A stretch of 15,599 bases of DNA from JBCCFX01 sp039029515. GTDB taxonomy: Bacteria; Planctomycetota; Phycisphaerae; Phycisphaerales; SM1A02. Shown one piece after another: positions 1 to 7,966 of the stretch. The stretch covers positions 1-15,599 of the forward strand of contig JBCCFX010000079.1 of the NCBI GenBank assembly GCA_039029515.1, given 5' to 3'. The translations under genes and the position numbers were made by a program. The notes under the pieces are model-generated. The model worked only from the letters and a program-made list of their open reading frames with translations. It ran no database searches and was not told the DNA's origin. Numbering within the stretch: the first letter of the stretch is position 1; each line of letters opens with the position of its first letter.

Positions 1-2
1 GA

Positions 3-2102
3 CTCCGCGGGCTCGAAACGCAAGCGACGTTTCTCTATGCCTGGTCGCTCTATTATGATGCATGGCTGAGTTCGGATGTAGCCACCGCACGCGAAGCGGA
101 AACGGTATTCGCCGAACTGCTGGAAATCGAAGGTCGGTTTCCGGAGCCATCCGATATCTCAGTCGATCTGCGCGAAGTTGAAGCGTACGCGCGGACCGTG
201 CTCGGTATGGCGTTGTCTCGTTCAATGACTCAGGGCCCGGCGGCGGCTGACGCCTGGCTCACGCTTCTGGAACACCCGCAAACTGTTGATGTGCTGCGAT
301 CGCAAGTGCATGCGTGGCGAACGGCGATCCTGATGGATCACGATGAGTTTCGCGCAGCCTTGAATGTGCTCGATGACTACATTGAGACGACAGGAACTCC
401 TTCGGTTGCGTGGCTTCGGCTGCTTGCCGTCAACGGACTTGAGTCGCCCGAGATTGCGGCGGCATCCACGTTGGCACAACGGGCGGTCAGTCTGCTTGCA
501 AGTGAAGGTGAGTTGGACCTGATTCTCGATCTTGCACAACGGTATGGAGTCGAGGCGCTCGGTGACCGTGGATTTGCGGCTCGCTACGTCCGCGGTGTGA
601 TCATCTATGACGAGACACGAACCGAACATGATGGTGATCTTCCCACGCTCAACCGTTCATTGATAGATGGATATGAACGCGCTGCCACGGAGTTTGCCGC
701 AGCGCCAGCAGCATCGGATGCGGAGAAGTATCCGGCGGCCGCGGCGACATGCTGCAATCTCGAAGCGTGGTGCCGATATTTCCAGGGGCGTTACTTCATC
801 GCGCGGACGCGATTCGAGGATGCTTCGGCATTGCTGCCGTATGAGGAAGCGGCCGAGTCGCTTTGGATGGCGATCGTTTGTCTCGACAAACTGGTTCGGG
901 CCGGCGATGACCCGGAGTTGAATGCTGAGCTTGTCGCGCTGATCGATGTGTATCTTGCGAAGTTCCCGGCTTCTGAATTCGCGCCTCGCCTTGTCCTCCG
1001 AAAGACAGCGACGATGGAGCGACCGACGCTGGCCGAAGTCGATGCGCTGCTTGAGATTCCTCAGAACAGCGACATGTACGTGACGGCACGAAGCCGGGCA
1101 GCGCAGATTCTCTTCACACTATTCAGCGGCGCTGATGAACGCGACCGTGAAGCCATCGCGTCGCAGTTTCTGTCGATTGCACAGGGGCTGATGCTGATTG
1201 ACGAGACCGCGGTGCTGACCGGCGATGAGGATGCGAGGAAGCGATACGTCCGACTCAGTCGTCAGGCGCTCGAGATTGCACTCGCCCGCGATGTGCGTCG
1301 TCTTGGTGCAGCCCGATCCGTGCTGGATGGCATTGAGATGTTCTCCGCGGAAGGCCATCTCGATCTGGCAGAGCATGTCGATGAGTTCGATTACCGGCGT
1401 GTGCAGGAACATCTGTTTGCCGACTCGACTGCGGCCGCGGATCGCATCGCATCTGAGATGTGGGAGCGTGATCCGAATAGCGCGTGGGCAGAACGTGCCG
1501 CGAGTCTGCTCTTTGATGATTCATATCGGCGTTGGAAAGACAGTCGCCTGCGTGGCGTCTATGACGAAGTACTCGCCGCCTACGTGGTGACGCATGGACC
1601 GCGCGCGCTGGCAACCTATGAAGACGACAATGCCTCGCTTGCATTGCCGCGCGTGCTGGGATGGCATGCGGGGCTTGCTGAAGTGATGCTGGCGACATTT
1701 GCGAAGCAGGATGATGAATCCCTGGGTGTTGCGGCACTCGCGTTGTACGAGAGACTCATCACGATTCAGCCGGGTAACGCCACGTTTCTGCGCTCGATCG
1801 CAGTCCTTGCCGAACAGATGGGCGATACTGATCGCGCCCTTGAGCAATGGCGCCGACTGCTTGCTGGCTTGCCTCGCGATGGTGACCGTTGGTTCGAAGC
1901 GCGATATCACAGCCTGAAGCTGCTGGCGCGTTCCAATCAGGCGCTGGCTCGAGATGTCATGGCACAGCATCGTCAACTCCATCCTGCGTATGGGCCGAAC
2001 CCGTGGGGCGTGCGGCTGCGCGAACTTGATCGATCGTTGCAGGCTGCGGAAGCGACGGCACCATCGACTGAATCGGAATCGAATGAAGGAGGGACGTCAT
2101 GA
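3..2102 (+). CDS. TPR-like helical repeat protein, 5' end outside window
   Basis: The frame is open from the first complete codon at position 3 with no stop until the TGA at 2100-2102, so the gene starts upstream and at least 699 residues are visible. A GTG at 198 and an ATG at 207 lie in the same frame but have no reason to be the true start. The protein is rich in Ala, Leu, Glu and Arg and looks all-helical. Near the C-terminus it has a clear TPR-like unit (about 1780-1890: FLRSIAVLAEQMGD, then DRALEQWRRLL), followed by a second helix pair. No membrane segment is seen in the visible part. The stop overlaps the next start as ATGA, so it is probably translationally coupled to the 984-residue membrane protein. 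TPR proteins usually act as protein-binding scaffolds, but the partner is unknown. The gene is certain; the function is not. Confidence 0.85.
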   Translation, partial: LRGLETQATFLYAWSLYYDAWLSSDVATAREAETVFAELLEIEGRFPEPSDISVDLREVEAYARTVLGMALSRSMTQGPAAADAWLTLLEHPQTVDVLRSQVHAWRTAILMDHDEFRAALNVLDDYIETTGTPSVAWLRLLAVNGLESPEIAAASTLAQRAVSLLASEGELDLILDLAQRYGVEALGDRGFAARYVRGVIIYDETRTEHDGDLPTLNRSLIDGYERAATEFAAAPAASDAEKYPAAAATCCNLEAWCRYFQGRYFIARTRFEDASALLPYEEAAESLWMAIVCLDKLVRAGDDPELNAELVALIDVYLAKFPASEFAPRLVLRKTATMERPTLAEVDALLEIPQNSDMYVTARSRAAQILFTLFSGADERDREAIASQFLSIAQGLMLIDETAVLTGDEDARKRYVRLSRQALEIALARDVRRLGAARSVLDGIEMFSAEGHLDLAEHVDEFDYRRVQEHLFADSTAAADRIASEMWERDPNSAWAERAASLLFDDSYRRWKDSRLRGVYDEVLAAYVVTHGPRALATYEDDNASLALPRVLGWHAGLAEVMLATFAKQDDESLGVAALALYERLITIQPGNATFLRSIAVLAEQMGDTDRALEQWRRLLAGLPRDGDRWFEARYHSLKLLARSNQALARDVMAQHRQLHPAYGPNPWGVRLRELDRSLQAAEATAPSTESESNEGGTS
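2086..2092 (+). promoter_or_regulatory. Shine-Dalgarno AAGGAGG of the 984-residue protein gene
   Basis: A near-perfect AAGGAGG lies 6 nt before the ATG at 2099 and inside the 3' end of the upstream gene. It fixes the start and supports re-initiation across the ATGA overlap. Confidence 0.8.
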
Positions 2103-5053
2103 CCGACGATGCCTTCCTCCGCTTTCTTGGTGTGGCCCCGAATGCTTCAGAGCACGACCTTCTGGATCTGCCGCGCGGGCCAGCGACGGACAAGCAGATC
2201 AACGATGCGCTGGGGCGACAGCAACAGCGTGTGCGATCGCATCCCGACGGAGCAAGTCCGGCAGCACAACGCGTGCTCGCTGCACTTACAGTGGCGGCAC
2301 AACGACTTCGAAAGTTGTCTGCGCCGGTTCAACCAGGCATTGCGCCGCCGTCGCCGGTGAAACCGCTTGACCCGCGTCGGCCGCGCCGACCGCAGGTTCC
2401 GACGCACGGAACGGCCGCTGCGCCGCCTCAGGTGCGACCGATCCAGCTCACGTCGTTCGATCGCCGAGTGCTCGCGATTCTCGTGAGTCAAGGCGGGTGG
2501 AATGCACGAAGTCGTGCGCGATTGGTTTCGCTTGCATCAGAGGTCGGGCTCTCGATCGACGGGTTGATGACCGTCATGACCGGTTTGAGCTCTGTCGCGC
2601 GCACGAGTGGACATCGCATTGATGTCCGACAGATCACCGGTGGCCAGGAACGTATGCCGGCGATGTTCGCGACGCCGCCAGTGCGTTATGCACCGCCAGA
2701 TCCCGTTGAGGTCGATGCGCAGCGTTGGCGTCGATTGGCATGGACATCCGGTGTCGTGTGCGCGTGCCTGATCATGCTGTTTGTGACGATTCAATTGCTG
2801 ACGCCAGATCGTGCAATCCAGACAACACCGGATCCGCCACCGCGCGAACTGGTGTCGACCCCGGCACTGGATGTCGACGACGCCCATCCCCCGCGTTCAG
2901 GTCGCGCTGAATTGCTGTTCGTTACTGCGTCGATGCCGACATTCGGCGGGAATGCGCGGCCCGATCTCGCGACCACGAGTGCAGATGGTGCGCGCGACGC
3001 GATTGACTATCTGAATCTCGTTGCGCGAAAACTGTCGATCAACGATACGCCAAGCGACGCGGTCTATCGGGACTTCGAAGTGAGCATCACGACACTCGGT
3101 CACGCCTGGATCCTGCTCGATCCGGCGACGCGCGATGCCGCGCTTGACGCAATCGGTGCCGTTTTTCAGCAGGTCGGCGCACGGCCGTCCGCGTCCGACC
3201 GGCTGCTCCGCGCATTGACACCAACCGATGCGCGTGGTTCCGAGCCGTTGTCGATATGGCTCGGTGCGTATCAGATTCATACGCTTGCGCGCATTGGGAC
3301 GAGTGATGCGCTGCCTGAGCCGGTTGTTCGTGACGCCCGAACCGAGCTGCGTGACATTCTTGCGTTCTCAAAATCAGCGGGGCAACCGACGCCCGACGAC
3401 GCCGCGCGCATCTGGCTCACACGTCAGCTTGGTACTTTGGTCGAACGAACGGAGACGGATCCACGCGCCTTTGATCGTTGGGAACTGTGGCTCGCGGCCA
3501 TCGACGATGTGTCGGTTGGCCCTCGCTACGATCGAGCCATCGGGAAGGCGATCCAGACCGTCATGGAATCCGACACCGATCTCGGACGTCTTGGACCGAG
3601 CCTCAACGTGTTGGGACGATTGCTGAGTCAGATCGGCTTGCAGGATCGACCGGCCGTGCGTCAGTTCGTTCTCGAACTCTTCGAGAATCCGGATGTGAAG
3701 TCGCGCGACCTCTGGGTGATGACGAGCCTGCTCGCGCAACACGGTGGGGCAGGATGGTTCACCCGCGATCTCGTTCCGGTCGAGGATGCTGACTCACGGC
3801 AGCGCATCACCGTGCGTGAAGCACTGGCCATGCAATGGCCGACCCGGGAGACGATCAGTGCGCATCTCACCGATACGCCTGAGATTCGAGTCGACGAGGC
3901 GCTGCGGATGCGATGGCTTGAACTTGCGGATCGTGCATCGCAACTCGATTCCATCGGTGATGATGAACGCCGTCTCGCATTGATCGTGGTCACCGCACGC
4001 TTAAATGCCATCGCGTCGGCGCTGGCTCGTGACTTCGAGGCCGAGACGATGGGTTGGCTGACTGATGTCGATCTCCTGATCACGTCGCTCGAGAAGAACC
4101 AGCAGCTCCAACCGCCGTCGGTGGCATCGTATGGCGGGACCTCTTCACGATCAGGGAATCGGTCCGGACAGGCGATTGGTCGTGACGGTGAGTGGGCGCA
4201 GCAGTACGATGCAGTGCGCGGACGCGCGGACGAAAAACTGAGACTCATGCGCATGCTCCGCACGTCCGCAGGCAGTGATCTTGGGCCGACGGATGCCGCG
4301 GTCTTCGTGCGTGAGGTCTACACGGGGTCACCGTCGGAAGTGCGCGGGGAAGCCCAGGCGAATCTCATCTCCATCTTCGGTGCTGGCCCGAACGTCGGGC
4401 TGGAAATGGTGCGCCAATATCGCATGCGAAGTATGCCGCGCGAAACGGCGCGGGTGATCGAACAATACGTCGGTCAGGTGTTGCCGGATCCACGAGACCC
4501 GGCATGGCGAGCTGAAGCTCGACGCGAACTGCTGCGGTACGTGCTTTCGATCCGTCGGTCGGCGTACGACACGCAACAACAGCGCGCCAGCGCGATGGTG
4601 GATTGGATTGCCGCGGTTTATGCGCAGCACCATGAAGTCGTCAAAGGCGCGATCGGTATCACATCACTGGATGGCATGCCGGATGATCGGGCGTCGCAGC
4701 TTCGATTAATCTGGCGTGCTGAGGCGGAACAGCTCATCGCAAGTGACCCGACGCCGGCGTCTCTCGCGGTGCTTGATCGTCGTGATCTGACACGCCGCGA
4801 ACTTGTCGAAGGCCCGATGCAGCTGTTTGTAGTCGAACAGCTCGCGCTGCTCGATCTCCTGGCTTATACCACGACCGCAGAGCGACCGCGTCGGCGAGCA
4901 CAAGTGTTACAACTGCTCGAATCAGGAGCGCGGGAACGTGCCGCAGCGCAGCATGTACTCGACCAGTCACGTGCCATTGAGATGGTGATGTTGCGCATCT
5001 GGGCGGTGCGGTTTGATCCCGGCGTGACCACGGATGCAGGAGATGCGGCATGA
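2099..5053 (+). CDS. Single-pass membrane protein with cytoplasmic head and large extracytoplasmic domain, function unknown
   Basis: This is a 984-residue protein. Residues 5-73 (FLRFLGVAP, then RSHPDGASPAAQRVLAAL) form a small helical module. It reminds me of J-domain-like N-terminal modules in planctomycete proteins, but the diagnostic HPD sits in an unusual place, so I do not claim a working J domain. A Pro-rich linker (about 75-115) follows, then a second helical module (about 118-170, around FDRRVLAILVSQGGWN). A single strongly hydrophobic helix covers about 213-234 and is preceded by Arg residues (QRWRRLAW), which predicts the N-terminus inside and about 750 residues outside. The outer part has no motif I recognise and looks mostly helical, with a Ser/Gly-rich low-complexity patch near residue 680. 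It overlaps both neighbours by ATGA, so the three genes form one translational unit. Confidence 0.85.
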   Translation: MTDDAFLRFLGVAPNASEHDLLDLPRGPATDKQINDALGRQQQRVRSHPDGASPAAQRVLAALTVAAQRLRKLSAPVQPGIAPPSPVKPLDPRRPRRPQVPTHGTAAAPPQVRPIQLTSFDRRVLAILVSQGGWNARSRARLVSLASEVGLSIDGLMTVMTGLSSVARTSGHRIDVRQITGGQERMPAMFATPPVRYAPPDPVEVDAQRWRRLAWTSGVVCACLIMLFVTIQLLTPDRAIQTTPDPPPRELVSTPALDVDDAHPPRSGRAELLFVTASMPTFGGNARPDLATTSADGARDAIDYLNLVARKLSINDTPSDAVYRDFEVSITTLGHAWILLDPATRDAALDAIGAVFQQVGARPSASDRLLRALTPTDARGSEPLSIWLGAYQIHTLARIGTSDALPEPVVRDARTELRDILAFSKSAGQPTPDDAARIWLTRQLGTLVERTETDPRAFDRWELWLAAIDDVSVGPRYDRAIGKAIQTVMESDTDLGRLGPSLNVLGRLLSQIGLQDRPAVRQFVLELFENPDVKSRDLWVMTSLLAQHGGAGWFTRDLVPVEDADSRQRITVREALAMQWPTRETISAHLTDTPEIRVDEALRMRWLELADRASQLDSIGDDERRLALIVVTARLNAIASALARDFEAETMGWLTDVDLLITSLEKNQQLQPPSVASYGGTSSRSGNRSGQAIGRDGEWAQQYDAVRGRADEKLRLMRMLRTSAGSDLGPTDAAVFVREVYTGSPSEVRGEAQANLISIFGAGPNVGLEMVRQYRMRSMPRETARVIEQYVGQVLPDPRDPAWRAEARRELLRYVLSIRRSAYDTQQQRASAMVDWIAAVYAQHHEVVKGAIGITSLDGMPDDRASQLRLIWRAEAEQLIASDPTPASLAVLDRRDLTRRELVEGPMQLFVVEQLALLDLLAYTTTAERPRRRAQVLQLLESGARERAAAQHVLDQSRAIEMVMLRIWAVRFDPGVTTDAGDAA
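5038..5042 (+). promoter_or_regulatory. Shine-Dalgarno AGGAG of the secreted 261-residue protein gene
   Basis: AGGAG lies 7 nt before the ATG at 5050, within the last codons of the preceding gene. It supports the overlapping start. Confidence 0.7.
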
Positions 5054-5835
5054 AACATGCTCAGCAATCCAGGACGATTCTTCCCCTGATGGTCTTGCTG
5101 ATGACCAGCTTGACGTTCGCGTCATCGATTGATCGGCGACCGGTCGCGGAGCGACTGCGCGCTTTGACCCCGAACGATCCGATGGCGTATTTCGAACTGG
5201 CCGAAGATCTGGTCGACAGCCCGGACAGTGAACGCGATCGTGAACTTGCGCAACAGCTCTTTGGCCTTGCTGGGGCTCTGTCGCCAGATCTGCTCGGGCG
5301 AAGCGCCGCGCTCGCGCTGGCAGATGTCGAGGAAGATCCGGGTCAGAAACGGCGTCTTCTGGCGCTCGCGGATCTACTCGCGGAGTCGCGACCTGGTCTG
5401 CAGCCGCGAAGCAGCCGGGCACGCTCGCACGTCGATCCTGCTGCTGCGTACGCGGTGGCAACGGCGCTGCATGAATTCCGAAATGGGTACGGGCCGCGCG
5501 CGATTCGCGCGCTCGAACAGGTTGGTGCCACGGAATTGCTCACGACCGCTGACGATGCGCTGCGGGGCGGCGCGCGACGATTCATCGAGGATTGCAATCT
5601 GTATCGCGGTGGTCAACGACCGTCGTTATCGTCCGGCGAGATCTCGTCGTTGATGCATCTGGAAGCCGCGCTTCTTGCGGGCAACGACCTGACATGGACC
5701 GATGAACTGTCGCTGCGCGGCGGTGTGACGTACATCGAAGTCGATCCCGAACAGCTTGAGCAGGTGTTCGATGTGAATGCAGATCGACCGTTCTATCGAG
5801 AAGGAACGTGGCGCACATCAGCGACAGGTCGCTAG
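5050..5835 (+). CDS. Secreted helical-repeat-like protein, function unknown
   Basis: This is a 261-residue protein. The N-terminus is a good Sec signal peptide: a positive n-region (MKHAQQSR), a hydrophobic core (ILPLMVLLMTSLTFA) and a likely cleavage near FA-SS at about residue 25. The mature part has helical segments that resemble degenerate TPR units (AYFELAEDLVD; RELAQQLFGLAGALSP; RLLALADLLAE). The C-terminal third is more mixed and ends in a short basic tail. No catalytic motif is visible. The start overlaps the upstream stop as ATGA. It probably acts in the same extracytoplasmic process as the outer part of the 984-residue protein; that is inference from gene order only. The stop codon lies in a CTAG shared with the convergent gene. 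Confidence 0.8.
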   Translation: MKHAQQSRTILPLMVLLMTSLTFASSIDRRPVAERLRALTPNDPMAYFELAEDLVDSPDSERDRELAQQLFGLAGALSPDLLGRSAALALADVEEDPGQKRRLLALADLLAESRPGLQPRSSRARSHVDPAAAYAVATALHEFRNGYGPRAIRALEQVGATELLTTADDALRGGARRFIEDCNLYRGGQRPSLSSGEISSLMHLEAALLAGNDLTWTDELSLRGGVTYIEVDPEQLEQVFDVNADRPFYREGTWRTSATGR

Positions 5836-6293
5836 CTCTTGGCGGCACCAAGATGCTTGATCTTCTGCTTGACCAGATCGATGAGATCGCCGAGCAGTGA
5901 TCCGGGGACGAGCGACCAGATCGCCCATTCGGTGTCATACGGTTCACGGCCGAGATCAAAGCCATCGCGGACCGCGCGCTTCATGCGACCGAGCGGCACC
6001 TGTTGACTGAACTCCGCGGTCATTGGAATCGCGAGTTGCAGATCTTCCGGCGAAGGGATGATGACCCCGAGTGGCGCATCGAGTTTCGGCACGCGATACT
6101 CAAGCACCCAGTGCCAGCAGTCGCCGTACCAGGTCGGTACTTCCTCGACGCCGTCGAACGCGAGCAGCTTCTTCCGAGCGTCGTCGAACAGTCGCTGTTC
6201 TTCCGCCGGAATCGACTTGCGGAGTTCCTTCGCGTCGGGTTCGTTGAACTGATCCAGCCAGGCAATGCGGCTGTGGTCCTGCTTCTGCGCCAT
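5832..6293 (-). CDS. Conserved-looking hypothetical protein, 153 residues
   Basis: The start is the ATG at 6293 (MAQKQDHSRIAW). The minus strand has AGGA 9 nt upstream (6303-6306). The frame stays open back to 6365, but the extra 24 residues overlap the intergenic inverted repeat and look non-coding. The protein is soluble, with no signal peptide or membrane helix. It is rich in Trp and charged residues (WYGDCWHWVLEYRVP; TEWAIWSLVPGSL) and ends in a helix (DLIDLVKQKIKHL). The overall pattern, an aromatic middle and a C-terminal lysine-rich helix, faintly resembles the DUF3788 family, but I cannot confirm this. An opposing plus-strand frame is open over part of it; I prefer this strand because the protein looks native and the plus-strand enzyme has a better start at 6375. 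It converges with the preceding operon with no spacer. Confidence 0.7.
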   Translation of the reverse strand: MAQKQDHSRIAWLDQFNEPDAKELRKSIPAEEQRLFDDARKKLLAFDGVEEVPTWYGDCWHWVLEYRVPKLDAPLGVIIPSPEDLQLAIPMTAEFSQQVPLGRMKRAVRDGFDLGREPYDTEWAIWSLVPGSLLGDLIDLVKQKIKHLGAAKS

Positions 6294-6312
6294 ACGTACC
6301 GATCCTGTCGCC

Positions 6313-6359
6313 AAAAAAAAGTCTCGGTGAGCCGAATCGTCCATTGTAGTCGATTCGGC
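6313..6359. promoter_or_regulatory. Divergent intergenic region with 9-bp inverted repeat and A8 tract
   Basis: The 81-base gap between two divergent genes holds a perfect 9-bp inverted repeat, GCCGAATCG (6331-6339) and CGATTCGGC (6351-6359), with an 11-nt spacer. On the minus strand the spacer contains TACAAT, which matches a -10 hexamer at five of six positions, but no good -35 is seen. A run of eight A (6313-6320) reads as T8 in the minus-strand leader. The repeat could be an operator or an RNA hairpin. Confidence 0.45.
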
Positions 6360-6374
6360 GGCCAAGGGGTCTGC

Positions 6375-7097
6375 ATGACCATGATTCGATATCCTGAGAC
6401 GGTGTCGACACCACAGTTTGTCATCATGGCCAAGGAACCGATCCCGGGACGGGTGAACACGCGGCTCATTCGGCCGGATGGGGTGACGGCGGATGATGCC
6501 GCGCGGATCGCCCGTGCGATGCTCATGTGTTGCATCCGCCGATTTCGGGCACGGGGACCGGTGGTCGTCGCGGTCAGCCCGGATGATGCGGCGACGCGCA
6601 TGGCGGCTGATCTGGATCCCGCCTCAGCGGTGCGATGGGTCGGGCAGGGCGATGGTTCCCTCGGCGACCGCATCGTTCGTGTCTGGTCAGCGCTTGGCGG
6701 CGGATCGGCCGCGTTCTTCGGTATCGACACTCCGCACATGCCGTCGGCGGCCCTGGATGACCTGCTCGACGGCCTGAGCTCCAACGAGAGTGTGATCGGT
6801 CCGACGGCGGATGGCGGCTACTGGTCAATCGGGTGTCCAACGTTCCAGCCACACCTCTTTCGTGACATCGACTGGGGTGGTGATTCCGTGTACGATCAAT
6901 CTGTCCTGCGGCTCACGGAAAGCGGGCTCGCATGGCGATCGCTCCCCCGATGGGTGGATGTCGACGAGCCGGATGATCTGCGTGATCTTTCCAATCGTCT
7001 TCATCATCAACTCGCGGCGAACGGGCTGAGCGACGTCGATCGAGACGCCTACGAATGCCTGCTCGAAGAATTGGCGAACATCAGCATGCTGTTATAA
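6375..7097 (+). CDS. DUF2064 / TIGR04282-type nucleotidyltransferase-like protein
   Basis: The start is the ATG at 6375, 5 nt after AAGGGG (6364-6369), giving 240 residues. The open frame extends back to 6003 but that part is antisense to the neighbouring gene. The N-terminus carries the family signature FVIMAKEPIPGRVNTRL (residues 15-31), the nucleotide-binding loop typical of MobA/CofC-like GT-A folds. Further motifs are QGDGSLGDR (91-99), FFGIDTPHMP (114-123, equivalent to the family 'GSDxP') and GPTADGGYWSIG (142-153). Members are annotated as glycosyltransferase A-type or CofC-like proteins. The substrate is not established and no neighbour here suggests one. The fold and family call is strong; the reaction is unknown. 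Confidence 0.88.
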   Translation: MTMIRYPETVSTPQFVIMAKEPIPGRVNTRLIRPDGVTADDAARIARAMLMCCIRRFRARGPVVVAVSPDDAATRMAADLDPASAVRWVGQGDGSLGDRIVRVWSALGGGSAAFFGIDTPHMPSAALDDLLDGLSSNESVIGPTADGGYWSIGCPTFQPHLFRDIDWGGDSVYDQSVLRLTESGLAWRSLPRWVDVDEPDDLRDLSNRLHHQLAANGLSDVDRDAYECLLEELANISMLL

Positions 7098-7134
7098 GCC
7101 GCACCGATGTGCCGCCCCTGTGAACAATGGAACC

Positions 7135-7662
7135 ATGGCGACCGACCTTTCAACGCACAACACCGAGAACCCGGAACTCGATCTGAACGATGCGCTCATT
7201 CTGCTTGTGGATGACAATCTTCAGAATCTCGAGCTGATGCAGGCGTATCTCGAAGCACTGCCATGCCGGATTCAGACCGCGGCGGATGGCGTGGAGGCCG
7301 TCGATGCCATTGATGCCGAATGCCCGGACCTCGTCCTGCTGGATGTGATGATGCCGCGGATGTCGGGCTTTGAAGTCTGTCAGAAGATCAAATCATCGCC
7401 GGATACCCGGGACACCAAAGTGATCATGGTGACAGCACTGCACGAGGTCGGAGACTTCGAGCGGGCCGTGGAATCCGGCACGGACGACTTCATCACCAAG
7501 CCGATCAACAAGCTCGAGCTGATCACGCGCGTCCGATCTCAGCTGGAGCATCGGTTGATGACCCGGCAATATCAGCAGTTGCTCGCGTTGAAGCAGCGGA
7601 CGGGGCTTGGCGAAGCCGCACGACCGGAAGCCGGGTCCAAGCTCGACACCTTCGACGATTAG
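7135..7662 (+). CDS. Orphan response regulator, single receiver domain with helical tail
   Basis: This is a 175-residue protein from the ATG at 7135 (MATDLSTHN); a GTG at 7120 in the same frame is an alternative start, and neither has a clear Shine-Dalgarno. A receiver domain spans about residues 20-140. It has the acidic pair D26-D27 (LLVDDN), phospho-acceptor D70 (LVLLDVMMPRMSGFEV), T100 (VIMVTA) and K122-P123 (FITKPI), so it should be phosphorylatable. After the domain there are only about 40 residues, a charged helix (RVRSQLEHRLMTRQYQQLL) and a loose acidic end. No DNA-binding, GGDEF or kinase domain is present, and no histidine kinase gene is in the window. It lies 37 bases after the DUF2064-type gene and could share its transcript. 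It probably works by protein-protein contact as a single-domain regulator. Confidence 0.88.
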   Translation: MATDLSTHNTENPELDLNDALILLVDDNLQNLELMQAYLEALPCRIQTAADGVEAVDAIDAECPDLVLLDVMMPRMSGFEVCQKIKSSPDTRDTKVIMVTALHEVGDFERAVESGTDDFITKPINKLELITRVRSQLEHRLMTRQYQQLLALKQRTGLGEAARPEAGSKLDTFDD

Positions 7663-7671
7663 CTGCCGGAC

Positions 7672-7869
7672 TCAGGCGGCGGGTCGACGGGTCATGACGG
7701 CGGGGGAATCGCCGGACCGACGCCAGACGCTGCCACGGGGCTCACGGGCCACTTCCAGATGCGCAAGATACTGCCGCAGAGCGTCGGACGAGAACTGGTC
7801 GAGCCAGGTGCCGTCCGCGGTGGCATTGAGCGTCTGAATGCGAGCGATCACTTGCGTCTTGGTCAGCAT
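7672..7869 (-). CDS. Small hypothetical protein, 65 residues
   Basis: The start is the ATG at 7869, with GGAGA (7877-7881) 7 nt upstream on the minus strand. The longer frame upstream has no ribosome site. The product begins MLTKTQVIARIQTLNATADG and continues with a helix (WLDQFSSDALRQYLAHLEVA), then a short basic Arg-rich tail. It looks like a small soluble helical domain, possibly a binding module. It converges on the response regulator gene, leaving only 9 bases between the stops. I do not recognise the family with certainty. Confidence 0.62.
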   Translation of the reverse strand: MLTKTQVIARIQTLNATADGTWLDQFSSDALRQYLAHLEVAREPRGSVWRRSGDSPAVMTRRPAA

Positions 7870-7966
7870 GGAAGGTTCTCCGGTTCCCTGTGTCCTGAAC
7901 AAGGGAATCGGACGAAAGGCGTGTTGGCGTCCAGCCGATAACTGGTGTGGACACAAGGACTTGTGA

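Noticed and set aside
6003..6374. In-frame upstream extension of the DUF2064-type gene
   Set aside because: It is antisense to the minus-strand gene at 5832-6293, the family signature begins only after 6375, and the ribosome site AAGGGG points to the ATG at 6375.
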